A stretch of 64,000 bases of DNA from Streptomyces pilosus (GCF_014649835.1 NZ_BMTU01000011.1:186001-250000), one strand, 5' to 3'; counted from the stretch's first letter, positions 10,346 through 22,071 are shown. Made by a program: numbers and translations. Notes: generated by a model from the letters alone, not told the origin.

Positions 10346-11728
10346 GTGACCACCACGCTCGCCGGCGGCCGTGCCGCCCGCCGTCAGACGATGCGCCGCA
10401 TCCGTCCCCGCCGCTCCCCCGCCGTGCCCCTGCTGCTCGCCGTGGGCGCGGGCGCGGTGGCCGTGCTGTGGCTGTGGTGGGCCAATACGCCGTCCATCGC
10501 GGACACCACCGGGAAGATCATCGCCGCCGGCCGGATCACCGGTCTGCTCGGCGGCTACCTGATGGCCCTGGTGGTGCTCCAGATGGCGCGGGTGCCCGCC
10601 CTGGAACGCCGGGTGGGGTCGGACCGGGTCGCCCGCTGGCACGCGATGAGCGGCCGGTACACCGTCAGCCTGGTCATCGCGCACGTCTTCCTCATCATGT
10701 GGGGGTACGCCCGCCAGTCCGGCCGGAGCCTCGGCGACATCGTGCAGCAGACGATCACGTCCATCAACACGCTGCCGGACATGGGCAAGGCCGCCATCGG
10801 CACCGGCCTGCTGTTCGTGATCGCGTTCCTCTCCATCGGCCCCGTCCGGCGCAGGCTGCCGTACGACGGCTGGTACCACGTGCACCTGCTGACGTACGCC
10901 GCGGTCTTCCTGACGTTCTGGCACCAGATCACCACCGGCAACGAGTTCGCCGTCGAGCCGGCCGCGAAGACCTTCTGGTACGGGCTGTACGGCGTGGTGA
11001 CCGCGCTGGTCCTGTGGTACCGGATCATCACCCCGGTGCGGCTCAACCTGCGGCACCGGATGCGGGTCGAGGCGGTCATCGAGGAGACGCCGGGCATCGT
11101 GTCCGTGCTGATCGGCGGGCGCAGGCTGCACCGGATGGGCGCGGAGGCGGGACAGTTCTTCCGCTGGCGCTTCCTCGCCCCCGGGATGCGGTTCAGCTCC
11201 CACCCGTACTCGCTGTCGGCGGCGCCCCGACCCGACATGCTGCGGATCACGGTGAAGGCCATCGGTGACCACACCTCCCGACTGCGGGAACTGGAGCCCG
11301 GCACGCGGGTGTGGGCGGAGGGACCGTACGGGGCGCTGACCGCGCAGCGCCGCAGCCGGGGCAAGGTGCTGCTGGTGGCGGGCGGGGTGGGCATCACGCC
11401 GATGCGGGCGCTGTTCGAGACGCTGCCCGGCGCCGCCGGTGACATCACGCTGCTCTACCGCGCCAACAGCACGCAGGACCTGGCGCTCTGGGGCGAGCTG
11501 GCCAAGATCGCCGACGAGCGGGGCGCGCGGCTGATGTACGCGGTGAACAGCCCCGACGGGGAACGTCCGGACATCTCGGCGGAGAGCCTGCAGCGGAAGA
11601 TCCCGGACGTCGACCGCCACGACGTCTTCATGTGCGGGCCGCCCGGTTTCGCACAGTCGGTGTACGAAGCACTGCGCGGCGCCGGGGTCCCCGCCCGCCG
11701 TATCCATCACGAGTCGTTCGAGATGTGA
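10346..11728 (+). CDS. Ferric-reductase-like flavocytochrome
   Basis: A 460-residue membrane oxidoreductase. About six TM helices with ferric-reductase-type histidines (WHAMSGRY, IAHVFLI, VHLLTYA, FWHQ) would bind two haems. An FAD-binding domain (HPYSLSAAP) and an NAD(P)H-binding domain (AGGVGITPMRALF, then MCGPPGF) follow. The start is GTG 10346 after GGAGGAA. Electrons would pass from cytosolic NAD(P)H across the membrane. The next two genes encode a secreted FMN carrier and the enzyme that flavinylates it, so it probably supplies an extracytoplasmic electron-transfer chain. Confidence 0.9.
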   Translation: MTTTLAGGRAARRQTMRRIRPRRSPAVPLLLAVGAGAVAVLWLWWANTPSIADTTGKIIAAGRITGLLGGYLMALVVLQMARVPALERRVGSDRVARWHAMSGRYTVSLVIAHVFLIMWGYARQSGRSLGDIVQQTITSINTLPDMGKAAIGTGLLFVIAFLSIGPVRRRLPYDGWYHVHLLTYAAVFLTFWHQITTGNEFAVEPAAKTFWYGLYGVVTALVLWYRIITPVRLNLRHRMRVEAVIEETPGIVSVLIGGRRLHRMGAEAGQFFRWRFLAPGMRFSSHPYSLSAAPRPDMLRITVKAIGDHTSRLRELEPGTRVWAEGPYGALTAQRRSRGKVLLVAGGVGITPMRALFETLPGAAGDITLLYRANSTQDLALWGELAKIADERGARLMYAVNSPDGERPDISAESLQRKIPDVDRHDVFMCGPPGFAQSVYEALRGAGVPARRIHHESFEM

Positions 11729-11780
11729 GCGACGGGCCGTCGACCCCGGTCATCCACACCCATCAGGAGCTTGAGAAGCG

Positions 11781-12575
11781 ATGAGGAAGAGTCACCCCGT
11801 CCGGCGCGCCGTGCTCGCGACCGCCGCCACCGTGTCCGGGATCGTGCTGCTGCTGTCGCTCAAGCCGGCGTCCGATCCGGGCGCGGCCCAGGCGGCGGGC
11901 GGCGCGGCCCCGCCCGCGGCGGCCCAGTCCCCGCAGGGCGGTTCGCAGCCCATCGGCGACGGCACGGTCACCGGCGAGGCGGTGAGCACCCAGTACGGCG
12001 CGGTGCAGGTGCGTCTGACGGTGAACGGCGGGAAGATCACCAAGGCGGAGGCGGTGCAGGCGCCCAAGGGCGGCCAGAGCGACCAGGTCACCTCCAGCTC
12101 CGTGCCGAGGCTCAACCGGGCGGCCGTGACGGCGCAGGGCGCCGAGATCGACACGGTCTCGGGAGCCACGTACACCAGCACCGGGTACAAGAAGTCGCTG
12201 CAGTCGGCGCTGGACAAGGCGCGGGCGGCCGGGGGCTCGGGCGGCGGCGGTGCCGGGGGCGGCGGCGGTGCGGACGCGGGCGGTGACGCCGCCGAGGACC
12301 GGGCGCGGACCGTCACCGGGGACGCGGCGCAGACGCAGTACGGGCCGGTGCAGGTCCGGATCACCGTCACCGGCGGGAAGATCACCGAGGCCGAGGCGGT
12401 GCAGACGCCCAAGGGCGGCCAGAGCGACCAGGTGAACTCCAACGCCGTGCCGAAGCTGAACCAGGCCGCGGTGGCGGCCGGCAGCGCTGAGATCGACGCG
12501 GTGTCGGGGGCCACGTACACCAGCGCCGGGTACAAGCAGTCCCTCCAGTCGGCGCTGGACAAGGCCGGTGGCTGA
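11781..12575 (+). CDS. Secreted protein with two FMN-binding domains
   Basis: A 264-residue exported protein: an N-terminal membrane/signal segment (about 8-26), a first FMN-bind domain (about 62-148), a Gly-rich linker (150-170) and a second FMN-bind domain (about 178-263). Each domain has the ApbE flavinylation motif SGATYTS. T130 and T245 are the expected threonines for phosphoester-linked FMN. The two domains are close copies, so the protein is an internal duplication. It lies between the flavocytochrome and apbE and overlaps apbE by 8 bases, which supports a shared redox role. Confidence 0.9.
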   Translation: MRKSHPVRRAVLATAATVSGIVLLLSLKPASDPGAAQAAGGAAPPAAAQSPQGGSQPIGDGTVTGEAVSTQYGAVQVRLTVNGGKITKAEAVQAPKGGQSDQVTSSSVPRLNRAAVTAQGAEIDTVSGATYTSTGYKKSLQSALDKARAAGGSGGGGAGGGGGADAGGDAAEDRARTVTGDAAQTQYGPVQVRITVTGGKITEAEAVQTPKGGQSDQVNSNAVPKLNQAAVAAGSAEIDAVSGATYTSAGYKQSLQSALDKAGG

Positions 12576-13368
12576 CACGGTGGCCGAACCGGCCGAGGCT
12601 CCCGCCGCGGTGCGTCATGCGGAGGAGACGATGGGGACCGTGTTCTCCCTCGACGTCCGCGGCGGGGAACCGGACGCGGTGCGCGCGGCGGTGCGGGATG
12701 CCGTCGCGGGGCTGCACCGCGTCGACGAGGTGTTCAGCACGTACCGCGACGACAGCCAGATCTCCCGGCTGGCACGCGGGGAGCTGAGCGTCGCGGACTG
12801 CGATCCGGAGGTCGCCGAGGTGCTGGAGCTGGCGGCGGAGGCGGAGCGGGTGAGCGGGGGCTGGTTCAGCGCGCGCTACCGGGGACGGCCGGACCCCACC
12901 GGGATCGTCAAGGGGTGGGCCACCGAGCGGGCCGCCCGGCGGCTGGCCGCTGCGGGGGCGTCGGGGGTGAGCGTCAACGGGGGCGGGGACGTGCAGCTGC
13001 TGGGTGCGCCGGGGGCGGGGCGGCCCTGGCGGGTCGGGGTGTCGGATCCGCTGCGGCCGGGCGGGCTCGCCGCCGTGGTCTCCGCGGCCGGTGCGGACGA
13101 GGTGGCCGTGGCGACGTCCGGTACCGCCGAGCGGGGGGACCACATCGTCGACCCGCGCACCGGACGGCCGGCGGTGACCGACCTGGTGGCGGTGACGGTG
13201 GTGGCGCCGCGGCTGACGTGGGCGGACTGCTGGGCGACCGCGGCGTTCGCGATGGGATCGCGGGAGGGCCTGCGGTGGCTGGAATCATTGCCGGGGGTCG
13301 AGGGGCTGCTAATCACCGCGGGTGACGAGGTCCGGTGCACCGGAGGACTGGCGGGATGGCTGGGCTGA
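12568..13368 (+). CDS. apbE: FAD:protein FMN transferase
   Basis: Transfers FMN from FAD to a threonine of FMN-bind proteins outside the membrane. The 266-residue protein has the ApbE hallmarks ETMGTVFSLDV, VNGGGDVQ, HIVDPRTGRP and the Asp/Thr-rich WADCWATAAFAMG metal site region. No signal peptide is obvious; other actinobacterial ApbE proteins next to FMN-bind genes also lack one. It starts at GTG 12568, inside the 3' end of its likely substrate gene, so the two are translationally coupled. A GTG at 12580 is an alternative start. Confidence 0.92.
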   Translation: MADTVAEPAEAPAAVRHAEETMGTVFSLDVRGGEPDAVRAAVRDAVAGLHRVDEVFSTYRDDSQISRLARGELSVADCDPEVAEVLELAAEAERVSGGWFSARYRGRPDPTGIVKGWATERAARRLAAAGASGVSVNGGGDVQLLGAPGAGRPWRVGVSDPLRPGGLAAVVSAAGADEVAVATSGTAERGDHIVDPRTGRPAVTDLVAVTVVAPRLTWADCWATAAFAMGSREGLRWLESLPGVEGLLITAGDEVRCTGGLAGWLG

Positions 13369-13400
13369 GCGGCACCTCGGGCGGGAGGGGGTCGGGGTCC

Positions 13401-13547
13401 GGTCGCGCCGTTCCCCGCGCCTCCGGGGGGGGGGACGGCGGCACCGGCGGTCCCGTGGTTCGGCCCCGCTCACCCTCGGCGAGCGGGCCGCGTGCGGCGA
13501 CCGGCGGATGTCGGGGGCCGGTCGCGCGGTTCCCCGCGCCCGGGGAC
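13401..13547. repeat. Two diverged intergenic repeat copies and a G10 tract
   Basis: GGTCGCGCCGTTCCCCGCGC (from 13401) and GTCGCGCGGTTCCCCGCGCC (from 13521) are relatives of the repeats at 2051-2307. Between them is a run of ten G bases at 13425-13434. No gene is seen in the 245 bases between apbE and argR; the region is convergent and probably serves termination for both. Confidence 0.65.
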
Positions 13548-13613
13548 AACGGCGGCACCGCGGGCTGAGCGGTTTCCCTCAGTCACCGCCCCCGGCCCCT
13601 CACCGGGGAGCGG

Positions 13614-14153
13614 TCAGTGGCCGTTCTGTGCCAGGCGCAGCAGGTGGTCGGCCAGGGCCTGCCCTCCCGTCGGCTCCCTGCTGATCAGCAGCAACGTGTC
13701 GTCGCCGGCGATCGTGCCGAGGATGTCGTGCAGTTCCGCCTGGTCGATCGCCGAGGCCAGGAACTGAGCCGCCCCCGGCGGGGTGCGCAGGACCACGAGG
13801 TTCGCGGACGCCTCCGCGGAGATCAGCAGCTCCTGCGAGAGCCGCCGCATCCGCTCCTCCTTGGCGGAGCCGCCCAGCGGCGCCCGGGGCGTGCGGAACC
13901 CGCCCTCGCTCGGCACCGCGTAGATCAGGTCCCCGTCGGTGTTGCGGATCTTCACCGCGTTCAGCTCGTCCAGGTCGCGGGAGAGCGTCGCCTGGGTGAC
14001 GCTCAGCCCGTCGTCGGCGAGCAGCTTCGCGAGCTGGCTCTGCGACCTCACCGGCTGCCGGTTGAGGATGTCCACGATCCGGCGGTGACGTGCGGTGCGC
14101 GTCTGCGGCACGGCGGGGCCGGCCTGCTGGCCCTGGTCCTGCTCCTGGCTCAT
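13614..14153 (-). CDS. argR: Arginine repressor
   Basis: Arginine-responsive DNA-binding protein that represses arginine synthesis genes by binding ARG boxes. The 179 residues contain the winged-helix domain ([34 protein letters not shown]) and the C-terminal oligomerisation/arginine domain with [13 protein letters not shown] chose ATG 14153 ([10 protein letters not shown]), the usual Streptomyces start. An in-frame ATG at 14186 would overlap argD. It is the last gene of the argCJBDR cluster. Confidence 0.96.
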   Translation of the reverse strand: MSQEQDQGQQAGPAVPQTRTARHRRIVDILNRQPVRSQSQLAKLLADDGLSVTQATLSRDLDELNAVKIRNTDGDLIYAVPSEGGFRTPRAPLGGSAKEERMRRLSQELLISAEASANLVVLRTPPGAAQFLASAIDQAELHDILGTIAGDDTLLLISREPTGGQALADHLLRLAQNGH

Positions 14154-14160
14154 CGTCGTC

Positions 14161-15369
14161 TCATTCTCCGGATCGTCCTTCCCCACCCGCCGCCGTACCG
14201 GCCTGGTCCAGGATGCCGGGCAGTGCCCCGAGGAAGGCGTCCACCGCGTCGTCCCCGAGGGTCAGCGGCGGCATGAGCCGAACGACATCGGGGGCCGGCG
14301 CGTTCACGAGGAACCCGGCGTCCTGAGCCGCCTGTTGCACCTGGGGTGCGAGCGGCTCGGTGAGCACGATACCCAGCAGGAGGCCCGCACCCCGGACGTG
14401 GTCGACCAGGGCGTGGCCGGACGCCTCGATTCCGCCGCGCAGTCTCTCGCCCTGCCGCTTGGCGTTCTCCAGCAGCCCCTCGTTCTCCACGGTGTCGAGA
14501 ACGGCGAGTCCGGCGGCGCAGGCGACGGGGTTGCCGCCGAAGGTCGTCCCGTGCTGGCCGGGCCGCAGCAGCTCGGCCGCGCGCCCGAAGGCGACGGTGG
14601 CGCCGAGCGGCAGTCCGCCGCCGAGCCCCTTCGCCAGCGTGACGACGTCCGGCAGGACACCGTCGTGCGCCTGGTACTCGAACCAGTTTCCTGTCCGGCC
14701 GATCCCGGTCTGCACCTCGTCCAGGACGAGGAGCGCTCCCGTGGCCGCGGTGATCGCGCGGGCCGCCTTCAGGTAGCCGGGCGGGGGCACCACGACCCCG
14801 TTCTCGCCCTGTACCGGCTCGATGATCACCAGTGCGGTGTCGTCGGTGACGGCGGCGGCCAGCGCCTGCGCGTCGCCGTACGGGACGTGGGTGACGTCGC
14901 CGGGCAGCGGCAGGAACGGCTCCCGCTTCCCGGGCTGGCCGGTGAGCGCGAGAGCGCCCATCGTGCGGCCGTGGAAGCCGCCGTCGGTGGCGACCATGTG
15001 GGTCCGCCCGGTCAGCCGGCCGATCTTGAACGCGGCCTCGTTGGCCTCGGCGCCCGAGTTGCAGAAGTAGACCCTGCCCTCGCGGCCGAAGAGCCGGACG
15101 AGCCGCTCGGCGAGCGCGACGGGGGGTTCGGCGACGAACAGGTTGGAGACGTGGCCGAGGGAGGCGATCTGCCGGCTCACGGCCTCGACGACCGCCGGGT
15201 GGGCGTGGCCGAGCGCGTTGACCGCGATGCCGCCCACGAAGTCGGCGTACTCCTTGCCGTCGGCGTCCCACACCCGGGCGCCCTCGCCGCGTACCAGCGG
15301 CAGGCGCGGGGTGCCGTAGTTGTCCATCAGCGCGCCCTGCCACCGCGCGGTGAGTTCCGCGTTGCTCAC
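14161..15369 (-). CDS. argD: Acetylornithine aminotransferase
   Basis: PLP enzyme converting N-acetylglutamate semialdehyde to N-acetylornithine. The 402-residue sequence shows [12 protein letters not shown], the DEVQTG aspartate that contacts PLP, and the Schiff-base lysine in TLAKGLGGG. The start is GTG 15369, overlapping the argB stop by 4 bases (GTGA), so translation is coupled. The next gene, argR, begins 8 bases after its stop. Confidence 0.97.
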   Translation of the reverse strand: MSNAELTARWQGALMDNYGTPRLPLVRGEGARVWDADGKEYADFVGGIAVNALGHAHPAVVEAVSRQIASLGHVSNLFVAEPPVALAERLVRLFGREGRVYFCNSGAEANEAAFKIGRLTGRTHMVATDGGFHGRTMGALALTGQPGKREPFLPLPGDVTHVPYGDAQALAAAVTDDTALVIIEPVQGENGVVVPPPGYLKAARAITAATGALLVLDEVQTGIGRTGNWFEYQAHDGVLPDVVTLAKGLGGGLPLGATVAFGRAAELLRPGQHGTTFGGNPVACAAGLAVLDTVENEGLLENAKRQGERLRGGIEASGHALVDHVRGAGLLLGIVLTEPLAPQVQQAAQDAGFLVNAPAPDVVRLMPPLTLGDDAVDAFLGALPGILDQAGTAAGGEGRSGE

Positions 15370-16264
15370 GACTCCCCCTGTTCGTCGGGCACGACCATCG
15401 TGCCGATGCCCTCGTCCGTGAAGATCTCCAGCAGGATCGAGTGCTGGACCCGGCCGTCGATGACGCGGGCGGTGGTGACTCCGTTGCGCACGGCGTGCAG
15501 GCAGCCCTCCATCTTCGGCACCATCCCCGAGGACAGCTCCGGCAGGAGTTTCTCGAGCTGGGACGCGGTGAGACGGCTGATCACCTCGTCGCTGTGCGGC
15601 CAGTCCTCGTAGAGTCCCTCGACGTCCGTGAGGACCATGAGGGTTTCGGCGCCCAGTGCAGCAGCGAGTGCCGCAGCCGCCGTATCAGCATTGACGTTGT
15701 AGACATGGTGATCGTCCTGGGAGCGGGCGACGGAGGAGACGACCGGGATGCGGCCGTCGGCGAGCAGTGCCTCGATCGCGCCCGTGTCGATCTCGGTGAT
15801 CTCGCCCACCCGCCCGATGTCGATCAGCTCTCCGTCGATCCGGGGCTGGTGCTTGGTGGCGGTGAGGGTGTGCGCGTCCTCGCCGGTGAGGCCGACGGCG
15901 AGCGGTCCGTGCCGGTTGAGCAGCCCGACGAGCTCCCGCTGCACCTGTCCGGCGAGCACCATGCGCACGACGTCCATGGCGTCCTCGGTGGTGACGCGCA
16001 GGCCGGCCTTGAACTCGCTGACGATGCCGTGCGTTTCGAGGGCGCGGCTGATCTGCGGGCCGCCGCCGTGCACGACGACCGGTTTGAGGCCGGCGTGCCG
16101 CAGGAAGACCACGTCCTGGGCGAAGGCGGCCTTCAGGTCCTCGTCGACCATGGCGTTGCCGCCGAACTTGATGACGACGGTCCTGCCGTGGTGCCGGGTC
16201 AGCCAGGGCAGCGCCTCGATGAGGATCTGCGCCTTGGGCAGCGCGGTGTGCTTCCTCGTCGTGC

Positions 16265-16268
<4 letters not shown>
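15366..16268 (-). CDS. argB: Acetylglutamate kinase
   Basis: Phosphorylates N-acetylglutamate, normally the arginine-inhibited step. The 300-residue amino-acid-kinase fold protein has the P-loop-like KFGGNAM near residue 35, VHGGGPQIS, and the conserved YNVNADTAA. It starts at ATG 16268, overlapping the argJ stop by ATGA, and itself overlaps argD. Confidence 0.97.
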
Positions 16269-18492
<2,224 letters not shown>

Positions 18493-18540
18493 AACGCCGC
18501 AAGGAAGGCGAGTCGCGACCGGTGTGACCAACAATTTTAG

Positions 18541-18631
18541 TTGGCGGATCATGGTTCGAGCCGTGCAGGTCAGCAGGCCGTGGAGCATTCTTGTTGGCGG
18601 ATCTTGAGAGGGATAGTTGGCGGATCATGAG
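18541..18631 (+). repeat. Three copies of TTGGCGGATCWTG at the arg/island boundary
   Basis: TTGGCGGATCATGG (18541), TTGGCGGATCTTGAG (18594) and TTGGCGGATCATGAG (18617) form three direct repeats within 91 bases just upstream of argC. They occur exactly where core genes give way to accessory sequence. They may be regulator sites or the end of a mobile element; no transposase is present. Confidence 0.55.
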
Positions 18632-18722
18632 CGAGGATGCTGACTGTGAGTGAGCGCCGGGGCGTCGAGGCCGATGATCCGCCCGGCGCCTGAGGAGGGC
18701 CGCCGCCGCAGGTGAGAGTGGT

Positions 18723-19036
18723 CTGACCAGCGCGTTTCATATATGCATCGCCCATGAGTTCGGCCATCTGCTTCTGCACCCCGGACGCGAAGTAGTGCTG
18801 GACCGGCCCGTGCGGGTCAATCTTCGGGACAAGACCTCAGCGCGGCGAGTGACCGCGAGGAGATCGAAGCAGATGCTTTTGCTGTGCCGGCTGACCTTGT
18901 CCGGCCGGAGCTTCAGCGACTCCCCGGGGTTGTCCGCCAGGACCCGGATCGCAGCGCCGCCGCGCTGGCTGCACTCTTTGAGGTCAGCGATGCGGCGATG
19001 GGCGTCCGCCTGATCAATCTCGGCCTGGTGAGTTGA
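18723..19036 (+). pseudogene. Frameshifted ImmA/IrrE-type metallopeptidase fragment
   Basis: One frame reads FHICIAHEFGHLLLHPGREV and on to RDKTSARR. It holds the HEXXH zinc motif of ImmA/IrrE peptidases (HEFGH). After about 18848 the next frame continues SDREEIEADAFAVPADLVRP and ends LINLGLVS at the TGA 19034-19036, the usual C-terminal part with its EIEADAFA zinc-ligand helix. A single lost base between the two would restore one frame. The N-terminus is also missing. Intact relatives cleave repressors in mobile elements and sit beside XRE genes such as the one at 20237. Confidence 0.65.
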
Positions 19037-19052
19037 TCATGCAGCCGGGTGC

Positions 19053-20072
19053 CTACTCATCCCGGACCGATTCCGCGAGCGTCCAGCACAGATCCTCCGG
19101 CATCGGGCCGGTGTGCCAGGACCTCAGAGCATGCTTCGTCGTGAGGTGGTCGAGGGTGAGGGCGAGCCCAGACGGGGATACCCCGCACTCTCGCGCCAGC
19201 AGTTCCGAATCGGCGGTTCCGTTGTCCTCTCCGGGAGTTGAATGGGCTTCGAGGCACAGGGTGACGAGCAGGGGGAGAGGGCCCAAACGGGCCCGGGAGC
19301 AGCAGGCGGCGCGCAGGGCCCAGTCGGCTGCGCGGAGCCGGTCCGGGCGGGCGGGGTGTTGCGTGAGCAGGGCCGTGTCGAGTAGCTGAACCTCGAGTGC
19401 ACGGCCTCTGTGCGGAAGGGGGAGCAGCCACCCGGCTCGCAATAGTTCGTCCCAGCCGTGTGCAGCGGCGCCGAGACGAAGGCTGCGCAGCACGCCGTGG
19501 GAGACCCTGGTTCGGGCCTTGTCGTTCATGCGTAGCGCGAACTGCAGAGCCATCAATCGGGCCTCGGCCCCTGTCCCGGTCGGCAGAGTGACGGCAAGGT
19601 AGTTGAGCATTTCCCGCACCCGTGTTCGGCTGTCGGGTCCCCTTGGACGGCGCCTGGGGCGCGGATTTGCTTGCTGTCGAGGTGAGTCCGCAGCGGCCAG
19701 AATTGTGTCGGGAACGACAGCGGCTTGGGAGGTGGCAGCCGCGCATGCGGCACATGCGTCCGTAAGGCGCCATAGGCGCCCTCCGCGCTCGCGGATCAGA
19801 AGGAGCCGGATCGGGCCCTGACATCCGCGGTGACGGGGATGCCAGCCGCATCCCCGCTCGTGGCATTGACAGGTCCGCAGGTGTGAAGGCAGCAAATTTC
19901 GACGTGCGTGCCAGCCCAGGTGGGCAAGGACCTCTGTCCGAGCCGCAGAGCCGATGAGCCGCCGCTCACCGTGGGGGCACTGCTGACAAACGAGGACTGG
20001 CCCGCCGGGCTGCGGGCGCAGTTCCACCGCCCAGGTGCGCGTGACTCCCGAACCTGTAAAGCAGAGCCTCAT
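19053..20072 (-). CDS. Cys-rich protein of unknown function
   Basis: A 339-residue protein from ATG 20072. The N-terminal third has CxxC-type pairs (CQQCPHGE near 34, CQCHERGC near 88, CAACAA near 127), suggesting one or two zinc ribbons. The C-terminal part is helical with a possible helix-turn-helix (LLARECGVSPSGLALTLDHL). Similar Streptomyces proteins are known only as hypotheticals. It is convergent with the peptidase fragment and divergent from the XRE gene, and may be a regulator of the decayed element. Confidence 0.55.
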   Translation of the reverse strand: MRLCFTGSGVTRTWAVELRPQPGGPVLVCQQCPHGERRLIGSAARTEVLAHLGWHARRNLLPSHLRTCQCHERGCGWHPRHRGCQGPIRLLLIRERGGRLWRLTDACAACAAATSQAAVVPDTILAAADSPRQQANPRPRRRPRGPDSRTRVREMLNYLAVTLPTGTGAEARLMALQFALRMNDKARTRVSHGVLRSLRLGAAAHGWDELLRAGWLLPLPHRGRALEVQLLDTALLTQHPARPDRLRAADWALRAACCSRARLGPLPLLVTLCLEAHSTPGEDNGTADSELLARECGVSPSGLALTLDHLTTKHALRSWHTGPMPEDLCWTLAESVRDE

Positions 20073-20142
20073 GGCGCGTGCCTTCCTCCCGCCTTCGCTC
20101 GCGCCGGCCTATGCGGGGCCGGAATCGGGCGCACACGCTAGT

Positions 20143-20220
20143 GCAGATGTCTGCCCTTCGGTTGTCACCCTTGTGGCCCGAATTAGGGCAGAGGTCTGCA
20201 CTGACAGGGCAGGTGTCTGC
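20143..20220. promoter_or_regulatory. Three palindromic operators upstream of the XRE gene
   Basis: GCAGATGTCTGC (20143-20154, a perfect GCAGA/TCTGC dyad), GCAGAGGTCTGC (20188-20199) and GCAGGTGTCTGC (20209-20220) lie directly before the XRE regulator. Three near-identical dyads at that position are typical of phage- or plasmid-type autorepressor operators. They also lie in the divergent region with the Cys-rich gene. Confidence 0.7.
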
Positions 20221-20236
20221 ACCGTCGGATGGTCGG

Positions 20237-20521
20237 GTGACGATCTTCCTGCCCGACCCCGACTTCGAGGCCTTGCGCCTGGAACTCGCTCGGCTGCGGG
20301 CGGCGCGTGGGTGGACCTATGACGAGCTGGCCGCCCGGAGCGGACTGGCCAGGCGGACTCTGATCGAGATTGAGCAGGGGCGCACCATCGGCACTCTTAA
20401 GACGTGGCACGCCCTCGCTCACGCACTGAGCACTCCACTCGACCAGCTCTTCGGCACCTTGTGCGGCGACCATGAGTCTCCCGGGCAGGGTGGGGATTCC
20501 CGGTCTACTCAGGCGACCTGA
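20237..20521 (+). CDS. XRE-family transcriptional regulator
   Basis: A small Cro/CI-type repressor of 94 residues from GTG 20237. The HTH is at about residues 25-48 (YDELAARSGLARRTLIEIEQ). The frame is open to ATG 20147 and 20078, but those longer starts would translate through the three palindromic operators, so I prefer the GTG, which also has GGATGG upstream. It probably autoregulates through those sites and may have been the partner of the broken ImmA/IrrE peptidase. Confidence 0.8.
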   Translation: MTIFLPDPDFEALRLELARLRAARGWTYDELAARSGLARRTLIEIEQGRTIGTLKTWHALAHALSTPLDQLFGTLCGDHESPGQGGDSRSTQAT

Positions 20522-20659
20522 GGCAACAACCCAAACCGGCGACGCCGCGCGAAAACGTGAGCGAGCAATCGAACGCATGTGTAGCGATTGCGGCCGTCTG
20601 AGGGACGAGTTCCGCCCGGCCGCGGGCACTGCGGCGTGTTGCCTGGCACCTTCACGGGC

Positions 20660-21547
20660 ATGCGCTCCTCACCTCGACCCCAACGCCACTGGGACGGCAG
20701 CCCCGTCGTCGCCTGTCGTCCGCGATCGCTGCGTGTGGCTCCTGAGAGCCCCAGTCGGCTCCTACGTTGCGCTCAGCGCAGTCACTGCCGTGAATGCGGC
20801 AACTCAGTCGAGCGGTATTCCCGCAGTGACGACCGTTCTATTCGTTTGCACCCCGGGGAACTACCGGCAGTAGGTGTGCCCGTCGACCTCCGCTGGCACA
20901 TCAGCTCGGGCATCGCTCACCCTGCCGGTGACGGCACCCCATGGTGTCGTCTGGCCCACGCCGTCATCTGTCCCGCACGCGAAGCCGTGGCCCTGCCGTC
21001 GACCTCCGGGCTGGCTGGCCTACGAAGGGAATTGGCTCTTCGCACACGCCGCCTGATCGACGTCGGTGCCTTCACACCTTCGGTGACACCGCACGGTGCC
21101 GCACCGTCGCAAGATGCCTGCCGGCCTGCGCGGCCCATCGTGCAACTTCTCTACGTTCGCTACATCGCCGCCCATCCCGTGGACAAGATCCAGTGTGTCG
21201 CCCAGACGCGCCACCGCGACCGCTGCACTCAGACGTTGCTCACCCCAGACAGCCTGGCCGGCATCTGGAGGCTGGTTCCCGCAACAGCCGTAAAAGGCCA
21301 ACTCGCCCTCCCAGCACAGGTCATGGCGTTGTACGACTTGGCCGCCCTGCCTTACGGGGAACAGTTGCGCTGGCGCATGCAGCGCTGTTCCGTCCACGCT
21401 GCAGCTCCCTCCGCCGCAGACCTGGCAATGGCCGAGTGGGAGCCTTTCGACCCTCTCGTCCACCACGCCCACATCCAGTGTCGCCTGCCAACCCGCGGCC
21501 GCCGACAGCCTCCGGGAGGCCCGGCTCACCACGGAGCCCGACCATGA
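20660..21547 (+). CDS. DUF6083-like protein
   Basis: A 295-residue protein from ATG 20660. It contains HWDGSP, SPSRLLRCAQRSHCRECGN, LHPGELP and DGTPWCRLAHAVICPA. These match the Streptomyces DUF6083 pattern, with paired Cys (CxxC and later Cys) that probably bind zinc. Function is unknown. The stop overlaps the next gene by ATGA, so it is coupled with the unknown 175-residue protein and probably with the helicase gene. The start lacks a strong ribosome site and could lie further upstream. Confidence 0.65.
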   Translation: MRSSPRPQRHWDGSPVVACRPRSLRVAPESPSRLLRCAQRSHCRECGNSVERYSRSDDRSIRLHPGELPAVGVPVDLRWHISSGIAHPAGDGTPWCRLAHAVICPAREAVALPSTSGLAGLRRELALRTRRLIDVGAFTPSVTPHGAAPSQDACRPARPIVQLLYVRYIAAHPVDKIQCVAQTRHRDRCTQTLLTPDSLAGIWRLVPATAVKGQLALPAQVMALYDLAALPYGEQLRWRMQRCSVHAAAPSAADLAMAEWEPFDPLVHHAHIQCRLPTRGRRQPPGGPAHHGARP

Positions 21548-22071
21548 CCCATCACGTGGTGGAAATCCTGCTGACCAGGCCGGTCACGCACCACGAACTC
21601 CGCCGGGCCTGCCGCACCCTGCCTCTCGGGGCGAACAAAGACCGCACCCGGCTGATGGCCGTCCACCCAGCCAAAACTCCAGGCCGCGCACTGAAGTCGG
21701 TGCGCCGACGACTTCAACACGTGCTGCCTCTCGATGTCCTGACCACCCACTACCCCAGCCCTACTGGTCAGGTCGTCCTCAACGTCGAGTTCGGCCCGGC
21801 CACACGAGCGCTGATCGGCCAAGCCGCGGCCGCCACCGGACAGCGGCCTGCCGAGTACCTCAGCCACAGCGTGACGAAAGCCCTGCGCCGGAGAGAAGAG
21901 GATCGCTTACGAGCACTGGCAGCGCAGCTCGAGGACCTGCTCGCTCACCACCGTCCGGAAGAGGTACTGGCCTGCACAGCCCGCATCCTGTGCCACCGCG
22001 ACCCTTCCGTCAGCCCAGAGCCTTGTCCCGGTCGCGGCGATCGTCCGAGCGGCTCGCTTCCCACCGCTTAG
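21544..22071 (+). CDS. Unknown protein with a possible ribbon-helix-helix tail
   Basis: A 175-residue protein that starts inside the DUF6083 stop codon. Residues 90-125 (VEFGPATRALIGQAAAATGQ and on to RPAEYLSHSVTKALRR) resemble a plasmid-type RHH or antitoxin helix pair, but the match is weak. Its L122 is encoded by TTA at 21907-21909, which in Streptomyces makes translation depend on the bldA tRNA. No family is recognised. Operon position suggests a role with the downstream helicase. Confidence 0.6.
   Translation: MTHHVVEILLTRPVTHHELRRACRTLPLGANKDRTRLMAVHPAKTPGRALKSVRRRLQHVLPLDVLTTHYPSPTGQVVLNVEFGPATRALIGQAAAATGQRPAEYLSHSVTKALRRREEDRLRALAAQLEDLLAHHRPEEVLACTARILCHRDPSVSPEPCPGRGDRPSGSLPTA

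Noticed and set aside
20078-20236. Longer N-terminus of the XRE regulator from ATG 20078 or 20147
   Set aside because: It would translate three palindromic operators, and the extension is Arg-rich with no similarity to the family.
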